Shown here: one piece after another, positions 1-8,832 of the stretch
Layout: every line of letters begins with the position of its first letter
How positions within the stretch are numbered: position 1 is the first letter of the stretch
NCBI GenBank assembly: GCA_021811205.1
Contig: JAJZPK010000016.1
Coordinates: 1-20,696, forward strand
Source: Pseudomonadota bacterium
GTDB taxonomy: Bacteria; Pseudomonadota; Gammaproteobacteria; Burkholderiales; JABEVD01
DNA: 20,696 bases
Direction: 5' to 3'
Program-made: the position numbers and the translations under genes
Notes under the pieces: generated by a model
The model's input: only the letters and a program-made list of their open reading frames with translations
Told to the model about the DNA's origin: nothing
Database searches by the model: none

Positions 1-1
1 C

Positions 2-1630
2 CACCGGGGCGAAGGCGAACGGGACGAGGAGGCCGAGAAAGCCATATGCCGCGAGCTGGAAGCGTTTTCCGAGCCGGAAGAGCCATCCGGGAATATCGAA
101 CTCACCCTGCAGCCCGGCGAACATGACGCGCTGCTTGAGCGATTGAAGGAAATCGGCAAGGTCGACATCGTCGAGCACGCAGAACAGGGCCCTTGGCGCA
201 TCAGGATAGAGACACCGCAAAGCGAATCCATGGTCAGGGAAATGCTCGAATTCTTCCTTTCCCCGGATGCATTCACGCTTTCCGGAGGGGAGGAGGAGGC
301 CTACGGGTTCTTCGAGCCGGCACAGGAGGATGTGGCTTACGGATTCTTCGAGCCTGTCCAGGAAGAAGAGGCCTACGGGTTCTTCGAGCCGCAACAGGAG
401 GCGCCTCAACAGCCGCCCGAAAAAACCAGGGAAGAGGCTCAGCCTTCCCAGAAGACGACGCACAAGCAGGCTTCCCAGGGAGAGACGATCCGGGTCAGCG
501 TCGAAAAAGTGGATCAGCTCATCAATCTCGTCGGGGAGCTCGTCATCACTGAAGCCATGCTCGCCCAGACGACGGCAGGGCTGGATGCCGCAGCGTTCGA
601 AACGCTGCAGGCGAGCCTCGCCCAGCTCGAGCGCAATACCCGCGATCTCCAGGAATCGGTCATGTCCATCAGGATGATGCCGATTTCCTTCGTTTTCAGC
701 CGCTTCCCTAGACTGGTCAGGGATCTTGCCGGAAAACTCGACAAGCAGGTGGAACTCATCACGGAAGGCGAGAACACCGAGCTGGACAAGGGGCTGATCG
801 AGCGGATCGCAGATCCGCTTACCCATCTCGTCAGGAACAGTCTCGACCACGGCATCGAGCCCATAAGCAAGCGCATCGCCGCGGACAAGGACCCGGTCGG
901 AAAAATCAGGCTCAGGGCTTTCCACAGGGGGGGCAACATCGTCGTAGAGGTTTCAGATGACGGAGCCGGGCTCAATCGGAAGAAGATTCTGGAAAAGGCG
1001 GCTTCCCGCGGCCTTGCTGTGCACGAGGGCATGCCTGACCAGGAGGTATGGCAGCTCATCTTCGAGGCCGGTTTTTCCACCGCTGAAGTCGTGACGGACG
1101 TCTCGGGGAGAGGCGTGGGCATGGATGTCGTCAAGCGGAACATCCACGAGCTGGGCGGCAGGATCGAAATCGATTCGGTGGAAGGCGAGGGGACGCGCAT
1201 ATCCATCAGCCTGCCCCTCACGCTAGCGATCCTGGATGGCATGTCGATCGGCGTCAGCGACCAGACGCTGATCATCCCGCTCAATTGCATCGTTGAGACG
1301 CTGCAGCCGCAAAAATCGGAAATCAAGAGCGTGGGCGGAGAAAAGAGATTGCTTGGCGTCAGAGGCGAGTTCGTTCCGCTCATCGTGCTGCATGAAGTAT
1401 TCAACCTTCCTCCGAAAGCGCAGGACATCGAGCAGGGAGTGGCCGTGATCGTGGAAGTCGACAGCAGGAAAACTGCGCTCATCGTCGATGATCTTCTCGG
1501 CCAGCACCAGGTTGTCATCAAGAGCCTGGAATCGAATTACAGGAAAGTGCACGGCATTTCCGGCGCAACCATCATGGGCGACGGAAGGGTCGCGCTGATC
1601 CTGGATGTGGGCGAGCTGCTGGCGGCATAA
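2..1630 (+). CDS. cheA: Chemotaxis histidine kinase CheA (5' end cut by window)
   Basis: CheA autophosphorylates using ATP in the receptor-CheW array and passes phosphate to CheY and CheB. The frame is open to the left edge, so the N-terminus, including the phosphorylated HPt (P1) domain, lies outside; 542 residues are visible. Residues ~35-95 look like a small alpha/beta domain where P2 is expected. Residues 97-132 are three 12-residue repeats carrying AYGFFEP, followed by a Gln/Pro/Lys-rich linker. From ~161 come the P3 dimerisation helices ([12 protein letters not shown], then MSIRMMPIS). The P4 ATPase follows, with N box [13 protein letters not shown]1 DDGAGL and G2 GRGVGMDVV. The C-terminal third is the CheW-like P5 domain. 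Normal CheA is about 650-750 residues, so roughly 100-200 are missing. It is the first visible gene of the operon, 19 bp before cheW. Identification is firm; a TTG at 143 is only an internal codon. Confidence 0.97.
   Translation, partial: HRGEGERDEEAEKAICRELEAFSEPEEPSGNIELTLQPGEHDALLERLKEIGKVDIVEHAEQGPWRIRIETPQSESMVREMLEFFLSPDAFTLSGGEEEAYGFFEPAQEDVAYGFFEPVQEEEAYGFFEPQQEAPQQPPEKTREEAQPSQKTTHKQASQGETIRVSVEKVDQLINLVGELVITEAMLAQTTAGLDAAAFETLQASLAQLERNTRDLQESVMSIRMMPISFVFSRFPRLVRDLAGKLDKQVELITEGENTELDKGLIERIADPLTHLVRNSLDHGIEPISKRIAADKDPVGKIRLRAFHRGGNIVVEVSDDGAGLNRKKILEKAASRGLAVHEGMPDQEVWQLIFEAGFSTAEVVTDVSGRGVGMDVVKRNIHELGGRIEIDSVEGEGTRISISLPLTLAILDGMSIGVSDQTLIIPLNCIVETLQPQKSEIKSVGGEKRLLGVRGEFVPLIVLHEVFNLPPKAQDIEQGVAVIVEVDSRKTALIVDDLLGQHQVVIKSLESNYRKVHGISGATIMGDGRVALILDVGELLAA
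290..397 (+). repeat. Three tandem 36-bp coding repeats (AYGFFEP) in cheA
   Basis: Three consecutive 12-codon units, each reading roughly [12 protein letters not shown], fill the linker between the putative P2 domain and P3. Copies 1 and 3 are identical at the DNA level over 24 bp (296-319 and 368-391). The middle copy encodes almost the same peptide with several different third-codon bases. The units are strongly acidic with a constant aromatic core. Single YGFF-type motifs in this linker are, as I recall, common in betaproteobacterial CheA; the triplication is what is seen here. Confidence 0.9.
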
Positions 1631-1637
1631 CAATCGG

Positions 1638-1642
1638 AAGGA
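1638..1642 (+). promoter_or_regulatory. Ribosome binding site that fixes the cheW start
   Basis: AAGGA lies 7 bases before the ATG at 1650. That is a better distance than to the in-frame ATG at 1644, which the site nearly touches. A further in-frame ATG at 1605 lies inside cheA and has no such site. Confidence 0.6.
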
Positions 1643-1649
1643 AATGAAT

Positions 1650-2141
1650 ATGGTGAATCCGAAACAACAGACAGAGACGGCCCATGCAGGAAGCAGGGAA
1701 TTTCTGACCTTCACCCTGGGCAAGGAGGAATATGGCATAGACATCCTCAAGGTCCAGGAGATCCGCGGATACGATATCGTCACTTCGATCGCGAATACGC
1801 CTGCATTCATCAAGGGGGTCATCAATCTGCGCGGCGTCATCGTCCCCATCGTCGACATGCGCATCAAATTCAATCTGGGCAATGTCGAATACAATGAATT
1901 CACTGTCGTGATCATCCTGAATGTCGTCGAAAGGGTTGTCGGCATCGTGGTGGACAGCGTTTCCGACGTCGTTGCGCTGAATTCGGAGCAGATCAGGTCC
2001 GCTCCGAATTTTTCATCGAGGCTGGACACCCAGTTCATCATGGGACTCGGCGCCCTGGACGAGCGCATGCTCATTCTCGTGGATATCGAAAAATTGATGA
2101 CAAGCAGGGAAATGGAGTTGGTTGACGAGGTTTCGGCCTAA
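1650..2141 (+). CDS. cheW: Chemotaxis coupling protein CheW
   Basis: CheW is the scaffold that links chemoreceptor tips to the CheA P5 domain in the cytoplasmic array. The 163-residue protein begins [12 protein letters not shown] and then runs through a typical CheW domain. Visible signatures are [20 protein letters not shown], then [18 protein letters not shown], then a beta-rich second half ending [10 protein letters not shown]. The length is normal for the family and there is no extra receiver domain, so it is CheW rather than CheV. I chose the ATG at 1650 because a good ribosome binding site sits 7 bases upstream; ATG 1644 is possible. It lies 19 bp after cheA and 27 bp before the receptor gene, consistent with co-transcription and matched stoichiometry of array parts. 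Confidence 0.97.
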   Translation: MVNPKQQTETAHAGSREFLTFTLGKEEYGIDILKVQEIRGYDIVTSIANTPAFIKGVINLRGVIVPIVDMRIKFNLGNVEYNEFTVVIILNVVERVVGIVVDSVSDVVALNSEQIRSAPNFSSRLDTQFIMGLGALDERMLILVDIEKLMTSREMELVDEVSA

Positions 2142-2168
2142 CCAATACATATTGATACGGAGAAGAAC

Positions 2169-4292
2169 ATGGCACTATTCGGAAATAGCAGGGAACTCGA
2201 ATCCCAAATCGAAAAAGCGGTTTCCATCATTGGAAAAATGACCGAAGGAGACATGACTTCCATCATCGAAGGCCAGGATCCCCTGTCCAGGTCGCTGAGA
2301 GAATTGCAGAGAAAGATTGCAGAGCGCGATTCCTCATCGAAAAGGGAGATCGATGAATCCAGAAAGCAGTTCGGCCAGATGGCGAGGCTCAAATCAGCGC
2401 TCGACAACGTTTCGACGAATGTCATGATCGCGGACAGCGACCGCAACATCGTCTACATGAACAAGACCGTTCAGGCGATGCTCACTGCCGCATCTGACGA
2501 CATCCGCAAGGAACTGCCCAATTTCAACGTGTCCACCCTGATCGGCACCAACATCGACGTTTTCCACAAGAATCCAATGCACCAGAGGCAGATGCTCGCC
2601 TCCCTGAGTGCGACCCACCGGGCGCAGATCCAGATCGGCGGCCGGACTTTCGGGCTGATCGCCAACCCGGTCATCGACGACAAGGGAAACAAGCTGGGCG
2701 CGGTGGTCGAATGGGCGGACAGGACGGCTGAAGTCGCGGCCGAGAAAGAGGCGGCGCGGTTGCAGGACGAGATGACGCTCATCAAGGATGCGCTGGACAA
2801 TGTTACGACCAACGTGATGATCGCCAATGCCGATCGCAACATCATGTTCATGAACAAGTCCATCCTCGCGATGCTGGCCAATGCCGAGAGCGACATCAGG
2901 CGCGCCCTGCCCAATTTCAGCGTTGCCAGGCTGCATGGGGCGAACATCGACCAGTTCCACAAGAACCCTGCCCACCAGAAGCAGATGCTGGCAAGCTTCA
3001 CCAGCACCCATCGCGCAGAGATTGTGGTGGCAGGAAGGACGTTCGCTCTGATCGCCAATCCCATCATCAACGAAAAGGGGCAGCGCCTGGGATCGGTGGT
3101 TGAATGGAAGGACAGGACGGACGAAGTTGCAGTGGAAGGAGAAGTCTCGGAGATCGTCAACGCGGCAGCGAACGGCGACTTTACCAAGCGCATCGAACTC
3201 GAAGGCAAGCTCGGCTTCTTCAAACAGCTTGCTGAAGGCATCAACAGGATCATGGATGTGAGCTCGGACGGCCTCTCCGAAGTGGCCAGGGTGCTGAGCG
3301 CGCTTTCCGGCGGCGATTTGACCCAGAAGATAGACAGGGAATTCGACGGCACCTTCGGCCAGCTCAAGGACGATTCGAATCTGACCGTGGAGAAGCTGAC
3401 CGATATCGTCTCGAGCATCAAGGAAGCGACCGATGCGATCAATCATGCAGCGAACGAGATCGCCATGGGCAACACGGATCTTTCGCAGCGCACCGAAGAG
3501 CAGGCATCCAGCCTGGAAGAGACCGCTTCCAGCATGGAAGAGCTGACGTCCACAGTCAAGCAAAACGCCGAAAATGCCAACCAGGCGAACCAGCTTGCGC
3601 ACGGCGCGAGCGAAACCGCTACGCGCGGCGGAAAGGTGGTGAGCGAGGTCGTCCAGACCATGGCTTCGATCAACGAGAGCTCGAAAAAGATCGTCGACAT
3701 CATCAGCGTGATCGACGGCATTGCCTTCCAGACCAACATTCTTGCGCTGAACGCCGCGGTCGAGGCGGCAAGGGCCGGGGAGCAGGGAAGAGGGTTTGCC
3801 GTCGTCGCGACAGAAGTCAGGAATCTTGCGCAGCGCAGCGCGGCTGCCGCCAAGGAGATCAAGACGCTGATCGGCGATTCCGTCGACAAGGTGGGGGCGG
3901 GCACGAAGCTGGTCGATCAGGCAGGAAAGACGATGGACGAGATCGTCACATCGGTGAAGCGCGTCACCGACATCATGTCGGAAATCACGGCCGCATCCCG
4001 CGAGCAGAGCGCGGGGATCGAGCAGATCAATCAGGCGATCGCGCAGATGGACGACGTGACCCAGCAGAATGCTGCGCTCGTCGAGCAGGCCGCCGCGGCG
4101 GCGGAATCGCTCAAGGAGCAGGCGGACAGCCTGTCCGCAGCGGTCGGGCAGTTCAGGATGCAGCAGGCGTCGTCCGCCATGAAGCCGGCGACGATCAGCA
4201 AGCCCAAGTCGCTGCCAACGAAGCCTGCGCCGAAATCGAGAACGATTCCGTCGAAGCAGAACGATTCCGACGACGACTGGGCCGAGTTCTAA
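2169..4292 (+). CDS. Soluble methyl-accepting chemotaxis protein with two tandem PAS domains and a CheR-docking tail
   Basis: This 707-residue receptor has no hydrophobic stretch long enough to cross a membrane, so it should sense a cytoplasmic cue. Residues ~11-50 look HAMP-like. PAS1 (~75-190) and PAS2 (~206-321) align without gaps and are about two thirds identical, each with FHKNPxHQ and RTFxLIANP. Two HAMP-like segments follow (~322-415). The signalling domain (~420-665) has the hairpin tip [20 protein letters not shown] and matches Tsr-type 36-heptad receptors without visible gaps. A Lys/Pro-rich tether leads to the final DWAEF, the xWxxF pentapeptide that docks CheR and CheB. Start ATG 2169 follows an AGAAG-type site. 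It sits between cheW and cheR, so it is probably the dedicated receptor of this operon. Ligand unknown; a bound cofactor such as haem is possible but not shown. Confidence 0.95.
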   Translation: MALFGNSRELESQIEKAVSIIGKMTEGDMTSIIEGQDPLSRSLRELQRKIAERDSSSKREIDESRKQFGQMARLKSALDNVSTNVMIADSDRNIVYMNKTVQAMLTAASDDIRKELPNFNVSTLIGTNIDVFHKNPMHQRQMLASLSATHRAQIQIGGRTFGLIANPVIDDKGNKLGAVVEWADRTAEVAAEKEAARLQDEMTLIKDALDNVTTNVMIANADRNIMFMNKSILAMLANAESDIRRALPNFSVARLHGANIDQFHKNPAHQKQMLASFTSTHRAEIVVAGRTFALIANPIINEKGQRLGSVVEWKDRTDEVAVEGEVSEIVNAAANGDFTKRIELEGKLGFFKQLAEGINRIMDVSSDGLSEVARVLSALSGGDLTQKIDREFDGTFGQLKDDSNLTVEKLTDIVSSIKEATDAINHAANEIAMGNTDLSQRTEEQASSLEETASSMEELTSTVKQNAENANQANQLAHGASETATRGGKVVSEVVQTMASINESSKKIVDIISVIDGIAFQTNILALNAAVEAARAGEQGRGFAVVATEVRNLAQRSAAAAKEIKTLIGDSVDKVGAGTKLVDQAGKTMDEIVTSVKRVTDIMSEITAASREQSAGIEQINQAIAQMDDVTQQNAALVEQAAAAAESLKEQADSLSAAVGQFRMQQASSAMKPATISKPKSLPTKPAPKSRTIPSKQNDSDDDWAEF
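2391..3131 (+). repeat. Internal duplication of a PAS domain, 393-bp period
   Basis: Codons for residues 75-190 (2391-2738) and 206-321 (2784-3131) encode two PAS domains that align over 116 positions with no gap. By hand count 77 positions are identical, so this is an intragenic duplication rather than two unrelated PAS domains. Both copies keep ALDNVxTNVMIA, the FHKNPxHQ motif and VVEWxDRT. Confidence 0.9.
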
Positions 4293-4301
4293 GCTGCGGC
4301 C

Positions 4302-5141
4302 ATGGACAAGGAACGGGAGTTCCATTTCACCGACAAGGACTTCGAGAATGTCCGCAAGCTGCTCTATGATCAGGTGGGCATCTCGCTCAACCAGAGCAAA
4401 CGGGAAATGGTGTACAGCCGCCTGGCCAGGCGGCTGAGGGCGAACAATATCGACACTTTCTCGGACTACCTTGAGCTTCTTCAGCGCGAAGACCATGTCG
4501 AACGGGAAGCCTTCATCAATTCCCTGACGACCAATCTGACTGCTTTTTTCCGGGAGCCCCATCATTTCCCCATCCTGGCCGAGCATGTCAAGAAACATGC
4601 AAGGGCGCATCCCATCCTGCTTTGGTGCGCCGCTTCTTCGACCGGAGAAGAAGCCTATTCCATGGCGATGACCGTCTCCGAGGTCCTCGGCTCTTCGAGC
4701 GCTTCAGTCAAGATCCTCGCTTCCGATGTCGACACCAACGTGCTGGAAAAGGCGAGAAACGGAATTTACACCCTTGCCCAGGTCGAGAAGATCCCTCAAG
4801 ACAGGCTCAGGAAATTCTTCACGAGAGGCAAGGGGAGCAACGATGGATTGGTCAAGGTCAAGCCGGAGATCGCCGATATGATCACTTTCAGGCAGATCAA
4901 CCTCCTCGAAGACAATTGGCCGATACGCGGCCCGTTCGATGCCATTTTTTGCAGGAACGTGATGATTTATTTCGACAAGCCCACCCAACTGCAAATCCTG
5001 AAAAAATTCGCACCGCTGATGCGCCCCGATGGATTGCTCTTCGCAGGCCATTCGGAAAGTTTCCATCATGCAGCCGATATTTTCAGATTGAAGGGGAAAA
5101 CCGTTTACGAACTGACGAGCGCGCATGTCCGAAAGCTTTGA
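4302..5141 (+). CDS. cheR: Chemoreceptor glutamate methyltransferase CheR
   Basis: CheR uses S-adenosylmethionine to methylate glutamates on receptor signalling helices, for adaptation. The 279-residue protein has the usual N-terminal helical domain (~1-90, with SRLARRLR and [12 protein letters not shown]). The SAM-binding domain follows, with [18 protein letters not shown] (~107-122), [12 protein letters not shown] (~140-151) and [10 protein letters not shown] (~215-224). The beta-subdomain region (~153-204) aligns without gaps to my recollection of E. coli CheR, the pentapeptide-binding type, which fits the DWAEF tail of the receptor encoded just upstream. The ATG at 4302 is 9 bp after the receptor stop. 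I see no good ribosome binding site there, so translation may depend on coupling to the receptor gene. Its end overlaps cheD. Confidence 0.97.
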   Translation: MDKEREFHFTDKDFENVRKLLYDQVGISLNQSKREMVYSRLARRLRANNIDTFSDYLELLQREDHVEREAFINSLTTNLTAFFREPHHFPILAEHVKKHARAHPILLWCAASSTGEEAYSMAMTVSEVLGSSSASVKILASDVDTNVLEKARNGIYTLAQVEKIPQDRLRKFFTRGKGSNDGLVKVKPEIADMITFRQINLLEDNWPIRGPFDAIFCRNVMIYFDKPTQLQILKKFAPLMRPDGLLFAGHSESFHHAADIFRLKGKTVYELTSAHVRKL

Positions 5142-5742
5142 GGAAGCACTTGCTCCGAATCTGTATTTCGACCGCAATTTCAATATTGACGCGGCAAAGA
5201 TCCTGCCTGGTGAATATTATGTGACGGGCAGGGACATGGTGCTCGTGACTGTCCTGGGATCATGCGTTTCCGCCTGCATCAGGGATCCGCAAAAAAGAAT
5301 CGGCGGGATGAACCACTTCATGCTGCCCGAATCCAATTCCGATCCGCATAATCCGTACAGCTTGTCGGCGCGCTACGGAACGTATGCGATGGAAATCCTC
5401 ATCAACCAGCTGATCAAGCTGGGCGCAAGACGCGCTTATCTGGAGGCCAAGGTGTTCGGCGGCGGGAAAGTCATGCAGTCGATGACGTCTGCCAATGTCG
5501 GCGAAAGAAATGCGGAATTCGTCCTGGACTATCTCGAAACCGAACGCATCAGGCTGGCCGCACAGGATCTTCTCGATATCTATCCAAGAAAGGTCTACTA
5601 TTTCCCCGATTCCGGCCGCGCGCTCGTCAAAAGGCTGCGCACCGTGCACAACGAGACGATCGTAAACCGCGAATCCGAATACGCAGTCCGTATCAGAAAA
5701 TCGAAAGTGGAAGGCGATATTGACCTGTTTGTTCCGGAATAG
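5125..5742 (+). CDS. cheD: Chemoreceptor glutamine deamidase CheD
   Basis: CheD deamidates receptor glutamines to glutamates and in some bacteria also interacts with a CheC-type phosphatase. The 205-residue protein carries the family core [14 protein letters not shown] with the catalytic cysteine at residue 47. The catalytic histidine follows in [10 protein letters not shown] (His64), and Thr42 lies in the expected position before the cysteine. The glycine-rich KVFGGGKVM segment comes later. An N-terminal extension of ~25 residues and a basic C-terminal tail are typical of proteobacterial CheD. The ATG at 5125 lies inside cheR (17-bp overlap), so the two adaptation enzymes are probably translationally coupled. 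cheB begins 5 bp after its stop. No cheC is visible. Confidence 0.97.
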   Translation: MSESFEEALAPNLYFDRNFNIDAAKILPGEYYVTGRDMVLVTVLGSCVSACIRDPQKRIGGMNHFMLPESNSDPHNPYSLSARYGTYAMEILINQLIKLGARRAYLEAKVFGGGKVMQSMTSANVGERNAEFVLDYLETERIRLAAQDLLDIYPRKVYYFPDSGRALVKRLRTVHNETIVNRESEYAVRIRKSKVEGDIDLFVPE

Positions 5743-5747
5743 AATAC

Positions 5748-6815
5748 ATGATGAATATCAAAGTACTGGTGGTGGACGATTCGGCATTGATCAGGAGCCT
5801 GCTGACCGAAATCATCAATAGCGCGCCCGACATGGAAGTGGTCGGCGCTGCGCCCGACCCCCTCGTCGCCAGGGAAATGATCCGCAATCTGAATCCTGAT
5901 GTGCTGACGCTGGATGTCGAAATGCCGAGAATGGACGGCCTGGACTTTCTCGAGAAGCTGATGAGGCTGAGGCCCATGCCGGTCCTGATGATTTCCACAT
6001 TGACCGAAAAAGGGTCCGAAGTGACGCTGCGGGCACTTGAAATCGGGGCGCTGGATTTCATCGCCAAACCGAAAATCGACATACAAAGCGGCATGGAAGA
6101 ATATGCTTCTACCATAATCGAAAAGATCAGGGCCGTTTCCACGGTCAAATTCAGGAAGCCGGGCGATGCGAAGAGAAGCCCCGACAGCGTTCTGCCGCCC
6201 GTGGCAAAAGGAATCGTGTCTACTGAAAAGATCATCGCTGTGGGCGCTTCCACAGGCGGGACGGTCGCCATCCAGGAATTTCTCAAGAACCTCCCGCCCG
6301 ATTGCCCCGGCATCCTGATAGCCCAGCACATGCCGGAATCGTTCACGCATTCCTTCGCCGTCAGGCTGGACGGCCTTTGCAGGATCACTGTGAAAGAAGC
6401 GAAATCAGGGGAGCGCATTCTGCCTGGGCATGCGTTTATCGCCCCGGGGCACTCGCATCTGCTTTTGAGACGCTCAGGGGCCAATTACGTGACGGAGTTG
6501 AGCCAGGCGCCGCCAGTCAACAAGCATCGCCCTTCCGTCGATGTGCTTTTCCGGAGCGCGGCCGAGGCGGCGGGCAAGAACGCAATAGGCGTGATCCTTA
6601 CCGGGATGGGCAAGGACGGCGCAGTCGGCATGAAGGAAATGAAGGAGGCTGGCGCATACAACTTCGCACAGGATGAAGAGACTTGCGTGGTGTTCGGCAT
6701 GCCGAGGGAAGCAATTGCGCTGGGCGGAGTGGACGAAATCGTGCCGATCCAGAACATGTCGCAGCGCGTCTTGGCAAAACTGAGAAGCATGGCTTCAGGC
6801 ACAACGAGAATTTGA
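5748..6815 (+). CDS. cheB: Chemotaxis response regulator methylesterase CheB
   Basis: CheB removes methyl groups from (and can deamidate) receptor glutamates; phosphorylation by CheA activates it. The 355-residue protein starts with a receiver domain ([11 protein letters not shown], phospho-acceptor Asp56 in [10 protein letters not shown], Lys107 in AKP). A linker follows at ~130-158. The esterase domain has the catalytic serine in VGASTGG (Ser168), histidine in AQHMPESF (His194) and aspartate in TGMGKDG (Asp290). All key residues are present. The gene could start at either of two adjacent ATG codons (5748 or 5751). It is downstream of cheD by 5 bp. Its stop codon touches the ribosome binding site of the STAS gene that follows. 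Confidence 0.97.
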   Translation: MMNIKVLVVDDSALIRSLLTEIINSAPDMEVVGAAPDPLVAREMIRNLNPDVLTLDVEMPRMDGLDFLEKLMRLRPMPVLMISTLTEKGSEVTLRALEIGALDFIAKPKIDIQSGMEEYASTIIEKIRAVSTVKFRKPGDAKRSPDSVLPPVAKGIVSTEKIIAVGASTGGTVAIQEFLKNLPPDCPGILIAQHMPESFTHSFAVRLDGLCRITVKEAKSGERILPGHAFIAPGHSHLLLRRSGANYVTELSQAPPVNKHRPSVDVLFRSAAEAAGKNAIGVILTGMGKDGAVGMKEMKEAGAYNFAQDEETCVVFGMPREAIALGGVDEIVPIQNMSQRVLAKLRSMASGTTRI

Positions 6816-6825
6816 AGGAGAAAAT

Positions 6826-7128
6826 ATGTTAAAGACGAACTTATCGGAAGGCAGTGCAACCATCACCCTGTCAGGCAGATTCGATTTCAACATGAACAAG
6901 GCATTCAGAGACGCTTATGAATCATTGCTCGAGTCGAATGAAGTGAAGACGCTCGATCTCAATTTTTCCAAAGTGGAGTACATGGACAGCTCCGCCCTGG
7001 GCATGCTGCTCGTGTTGCGGGAAAAGGCGAATGAAGCCAACAAACAGGTCAGGTTGCTGAACTGCAAGGGAGTCATCCGGCAAGTGCTTGACGTTGCTCA
7101 TTTCGACCGCTTCTTCAAAATAGTTTGA
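6826..7128 (+). CDS. STAS-domain anti-sigma factor antagonist (HsbA/SpoIIAA type)
   Basis: A single-domain STAS protein of 100 residues. Such proteins switch partners: when unphosphorylated they bind and neutralise an anti-sigma factor or another target, and phosphorylation of a conserved serine releases that partner. The signature YMDSSALGML has Asp54-Ser55-Ser56, with Ser55 at the usual phosphorylation position. The start ATG 6826 is preceded by AAGGAG (6815-6820). Its stop overlaps the ATG of the downstream phosphatase/kinase gene by one base (TGATG), so both are made together. By family and context it resembles HsbA of Pseudomonas aeruginosa, which as I recall is targeted by HsbR and interacts with the flagellar anti-sigma factor FlgM or a diguanylate cyclase. 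That specific role is inferred; the STAS identity is firm. Confidence 0.93.
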   Translation: MLKTNLSEGSATITLSGRFDFNMNKAFRDAYESLLESNEVKTLDLNFSKVEYMDSSALGMLLVLREKANEANKQVRLLNCKGVIRQVLDVAHFDRFFKIV

Positions 7129-8810
7129 TGCTTGACATTCTCATTGTCGACGATATCGAGACCAACCGCATCATTCTGAAAAGGTTGTTGGCGAAGCTTG
7201 GCTACCATGCCAAAGAGGCAACCAATGGCCAGGAAGCGGTCGACGCGTTCAGGGCGGAACCCCCCGACCTCATTATCATGGATGTCATGATGCCGGTCAT
7301 GGACGGATACGAGGCAACCAGAATCATCAAAGCCGAGTCGGAGAAATGGATCCCCGTCATATTTCTCACCGCCCTGGACCAGGTCGAGCAATATTTGAAG
7401 GGTCTGGAGATCGGCGGCGATGATTTCATTTCAAAGCCATTCAATTTCGCCATTCTGACGGCCAAGCTGCAAGTGTTTGCAAGAGCGATCGAAATGCAGA
7501 AGCAGATTCTTGAAAAGAATGCTGCCTTGGCATTGATGCAGGCTCGATCGGACCATGAAATGCAAATGGGCAAATACGTCCTGGACAGGCTGCTCGAGCG
7601 CTCGAGCAGAGCGGGCGAGATGGTGAGCTCATGGGTTCAGCCGCTTTCGATCTTCAGCGGCGACATCGTGCTGTCCACGACTTCGCCTGAAGGCGTGCTG
7701 TATACGTTGCATGCGGACAGCCAGGGACACGGGCTGTCCGCCGCGCTTGCCATTATTCCCGTCATCGAGCTTTTCTACACGATGTGCGAGAAGGGATTCG
7801 GCGTCGGCACGATTGTAAAGGAAATGAATTGGAAGATCAGGGAGCTGATGCCTGTCGGCTATTTCATGGCGGGAACGCTTGTGTCGGTCGACCTGAGCCA
7901 AGGTCTGGTCAGCGTATGGAATGGCGGCAACCCGGCCGCCTTGCTCGCAGATAATTCAGGCCGTATCCACAACGTCTTCGATTCCCGCCATCCGCCTCTG
8001 GGAATTCTTTCAGACAAGGAATTCGATTCCACCCTGGAGTTCTGGTCCCGGGATAGGCGCGAGGATACTGTTTATAGAATTTATCTCGTGTCGGACGGCA
8101 TCGTCGATGCGGAAGGACTGTCCGGGTATTTCGGCATGGACAGGATCGTCGAGATTGTCTCGTCGACCGATCCGGACGAAAGAGTGCAAAAAATCAGGGA
8201 GGCCATCGCGGAGCACTGTTCGGACCGCGAAAGACGCGATGACATGTCCGTCGTGGAGGTCACCTGTTCCGGAAGCGAAATGCTCAGCGTTCCGGTCAGC
8301 GGAACAAGCATGGCCCAGCAGGCTTCCTCGTTATGGGGCTTCCGGATCAGCATTTCCGCCTCGCAGATCAAACGTCTCGATCTGACTCCAGTCATCATGG
8401 GGATCATCAATTCGCTTGGCGTCGATCAGCGGCACAACGGTCATATCTTCCTCATCCTGTCCGAATTGATCAACAATGCAATCGATCACGGCCTGCTCGA
8501 GCTCGACTCTTCCGAGAAGCAAAATCCGCACGGCCTGGAGCGCTATTTCGAGATGCGCGCGCAACGCCTTGCCAGCATCGAAGATGCAAAAATCGAAATC
8601 GATGTAAAAAGCCGGCCTGAGCTGAACCGCGACCGGCTGCTTATCCGGATCAGGGATTCAGGCAAGGGATTCGATCATTCCCGATACGCCGCCCTCGGCG
8701 AGAACGAAACCCCGCATGGCAGGGGGATTGCGCTGATCAGATCGCTTTGCTCCATGGTTGAATATATCCCTCCGGGCAACGAAGTCACGGTAGCTTACGA
8801 CATGAATTGA
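7128..8810 (+). CDS. Response regulator with PP2C phosphatase and HATPase serine-kinase domains (HsbR-like)
   Basis: A 560-residue three-domain switch. Residues 2-120 form a receiver (acidic pair Asp8-Asp9, phospho-Asp52 in MDVMMPVMDG, Lys103). A helical linker spans ~121-160. Residues ~165-380 are a SpoIIE/RsbU-type PP2C phosphatase with metal-binding motifs SGDIV (Asp179), DSQGHGLSAAL (Asp197), SDGIVDAEG (Asp323) and RRDDMS (Asp371/372). Residues ~405-555 are a GHKL ATPase of the RsbW serine-kinase kind, with N box ELINNAIDHG, G1 RDSGKGFD and GRGIALI. It should both phosphorylate and dephosphorylate the adjacent STAS protein, biased by its receiver. I start at ATG 7128, inside the STAS stop, instead of the TTG just before. 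P. aeruginosa HsbR has this domain order. The phosphodonor is not fixed by sequence; the HPt of the large kinase at 9735-14558 is a candidate. Confidence 0.95.
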   Translation: MLDILIVDDIETNRIILKRLLAKLGYHAKEATNGQEAVDAFRAEPPDLIIMDVMMPVMDGYEATRIIKAESEKWIPVIFLTALDQVEQYLKGLEIGGDDFISKPFNFAILTAKLQVFARAIEMQKQILEKNAALALMQARSDHEMQMGKYVLDRLLERSSRAGEMVSSWVQPLSIFSGDIVLSTTSPEGVLYTLHADSQGHGLSAALAIIPVIELFYTMCEKGFGVGTIVKEMNWKIRELMPVGYFMAGTLVSVDLSQGLVSVWNGGNPAALLADNSGRIHNVFDSRHPPLGILSDKEFDSTLEFWSRDRREDTVYRIYLVSDGIVDAEGLSGYFGMDRIVEIVSSTDPDERVQKIREAIAEHCSDRERRDDMSVVEVTCSGSEMLSVPVSGTSMAQQASSLWGFRISISASQIKRLDLTPVIMGIINSLGVDQRHNGHIFLILSELINNAIDHGLLELDSSEKQNPHGLERYFEMRAQRLASIEDAKIEIDVKSRPELNRDRLLIRIRDSGKGFDHSRYAALGENETPHGRGIALIRSLCSMVEYIPPGNEVTVAYDMN

Positions 8811-8824
8811 CGGCGTTTCAATTC
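8804..8824. terminator. Weak inverted repeat between convergent genes
   Basis: GAATTGA (8804-8810) pairs with TCAATTC (8818-8824) around a 7-base loop, in the 22-bp gap between the convergent stop codons. An alternative stem GGCG/CGCC overlaps it. There is no T run on either side, so termination function is only suggested by position. Confidence 0.25.
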
Positions 8825-8832
8825 GCCTGTCC

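Noticed and set aside
143..145. TTG as the cheA start
   Set aside because: The same frame continues upstream to the window edge with sensible protein sequence, and CheA needs an N-terminal HPt domain, so the gene is simply truncated by the window.
514..1521. Minus-strand open frame of 335 codons opposite cheA
   Set aside because: Low-complexity Ser/Arg/Met-rich translation without any family pattern; a shadow of the CheA frame.
1605..1643. Earlier ATG (1605) for cheW overlapping cheA
   Set aside because: It would add residues unlike CheW (WASCWRHN) and lacks a ribosome binding site; ATG 1650 has a good one.
2394..4610. Long minus-strand open frame (738 codons) opposite the soluble receptor and the start of cheR
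   Set aside because: It mirrors the codon bias of the real plus-strand genes, shows no recognisable domain, and would lie wholly antisense to two firmly identified genes.
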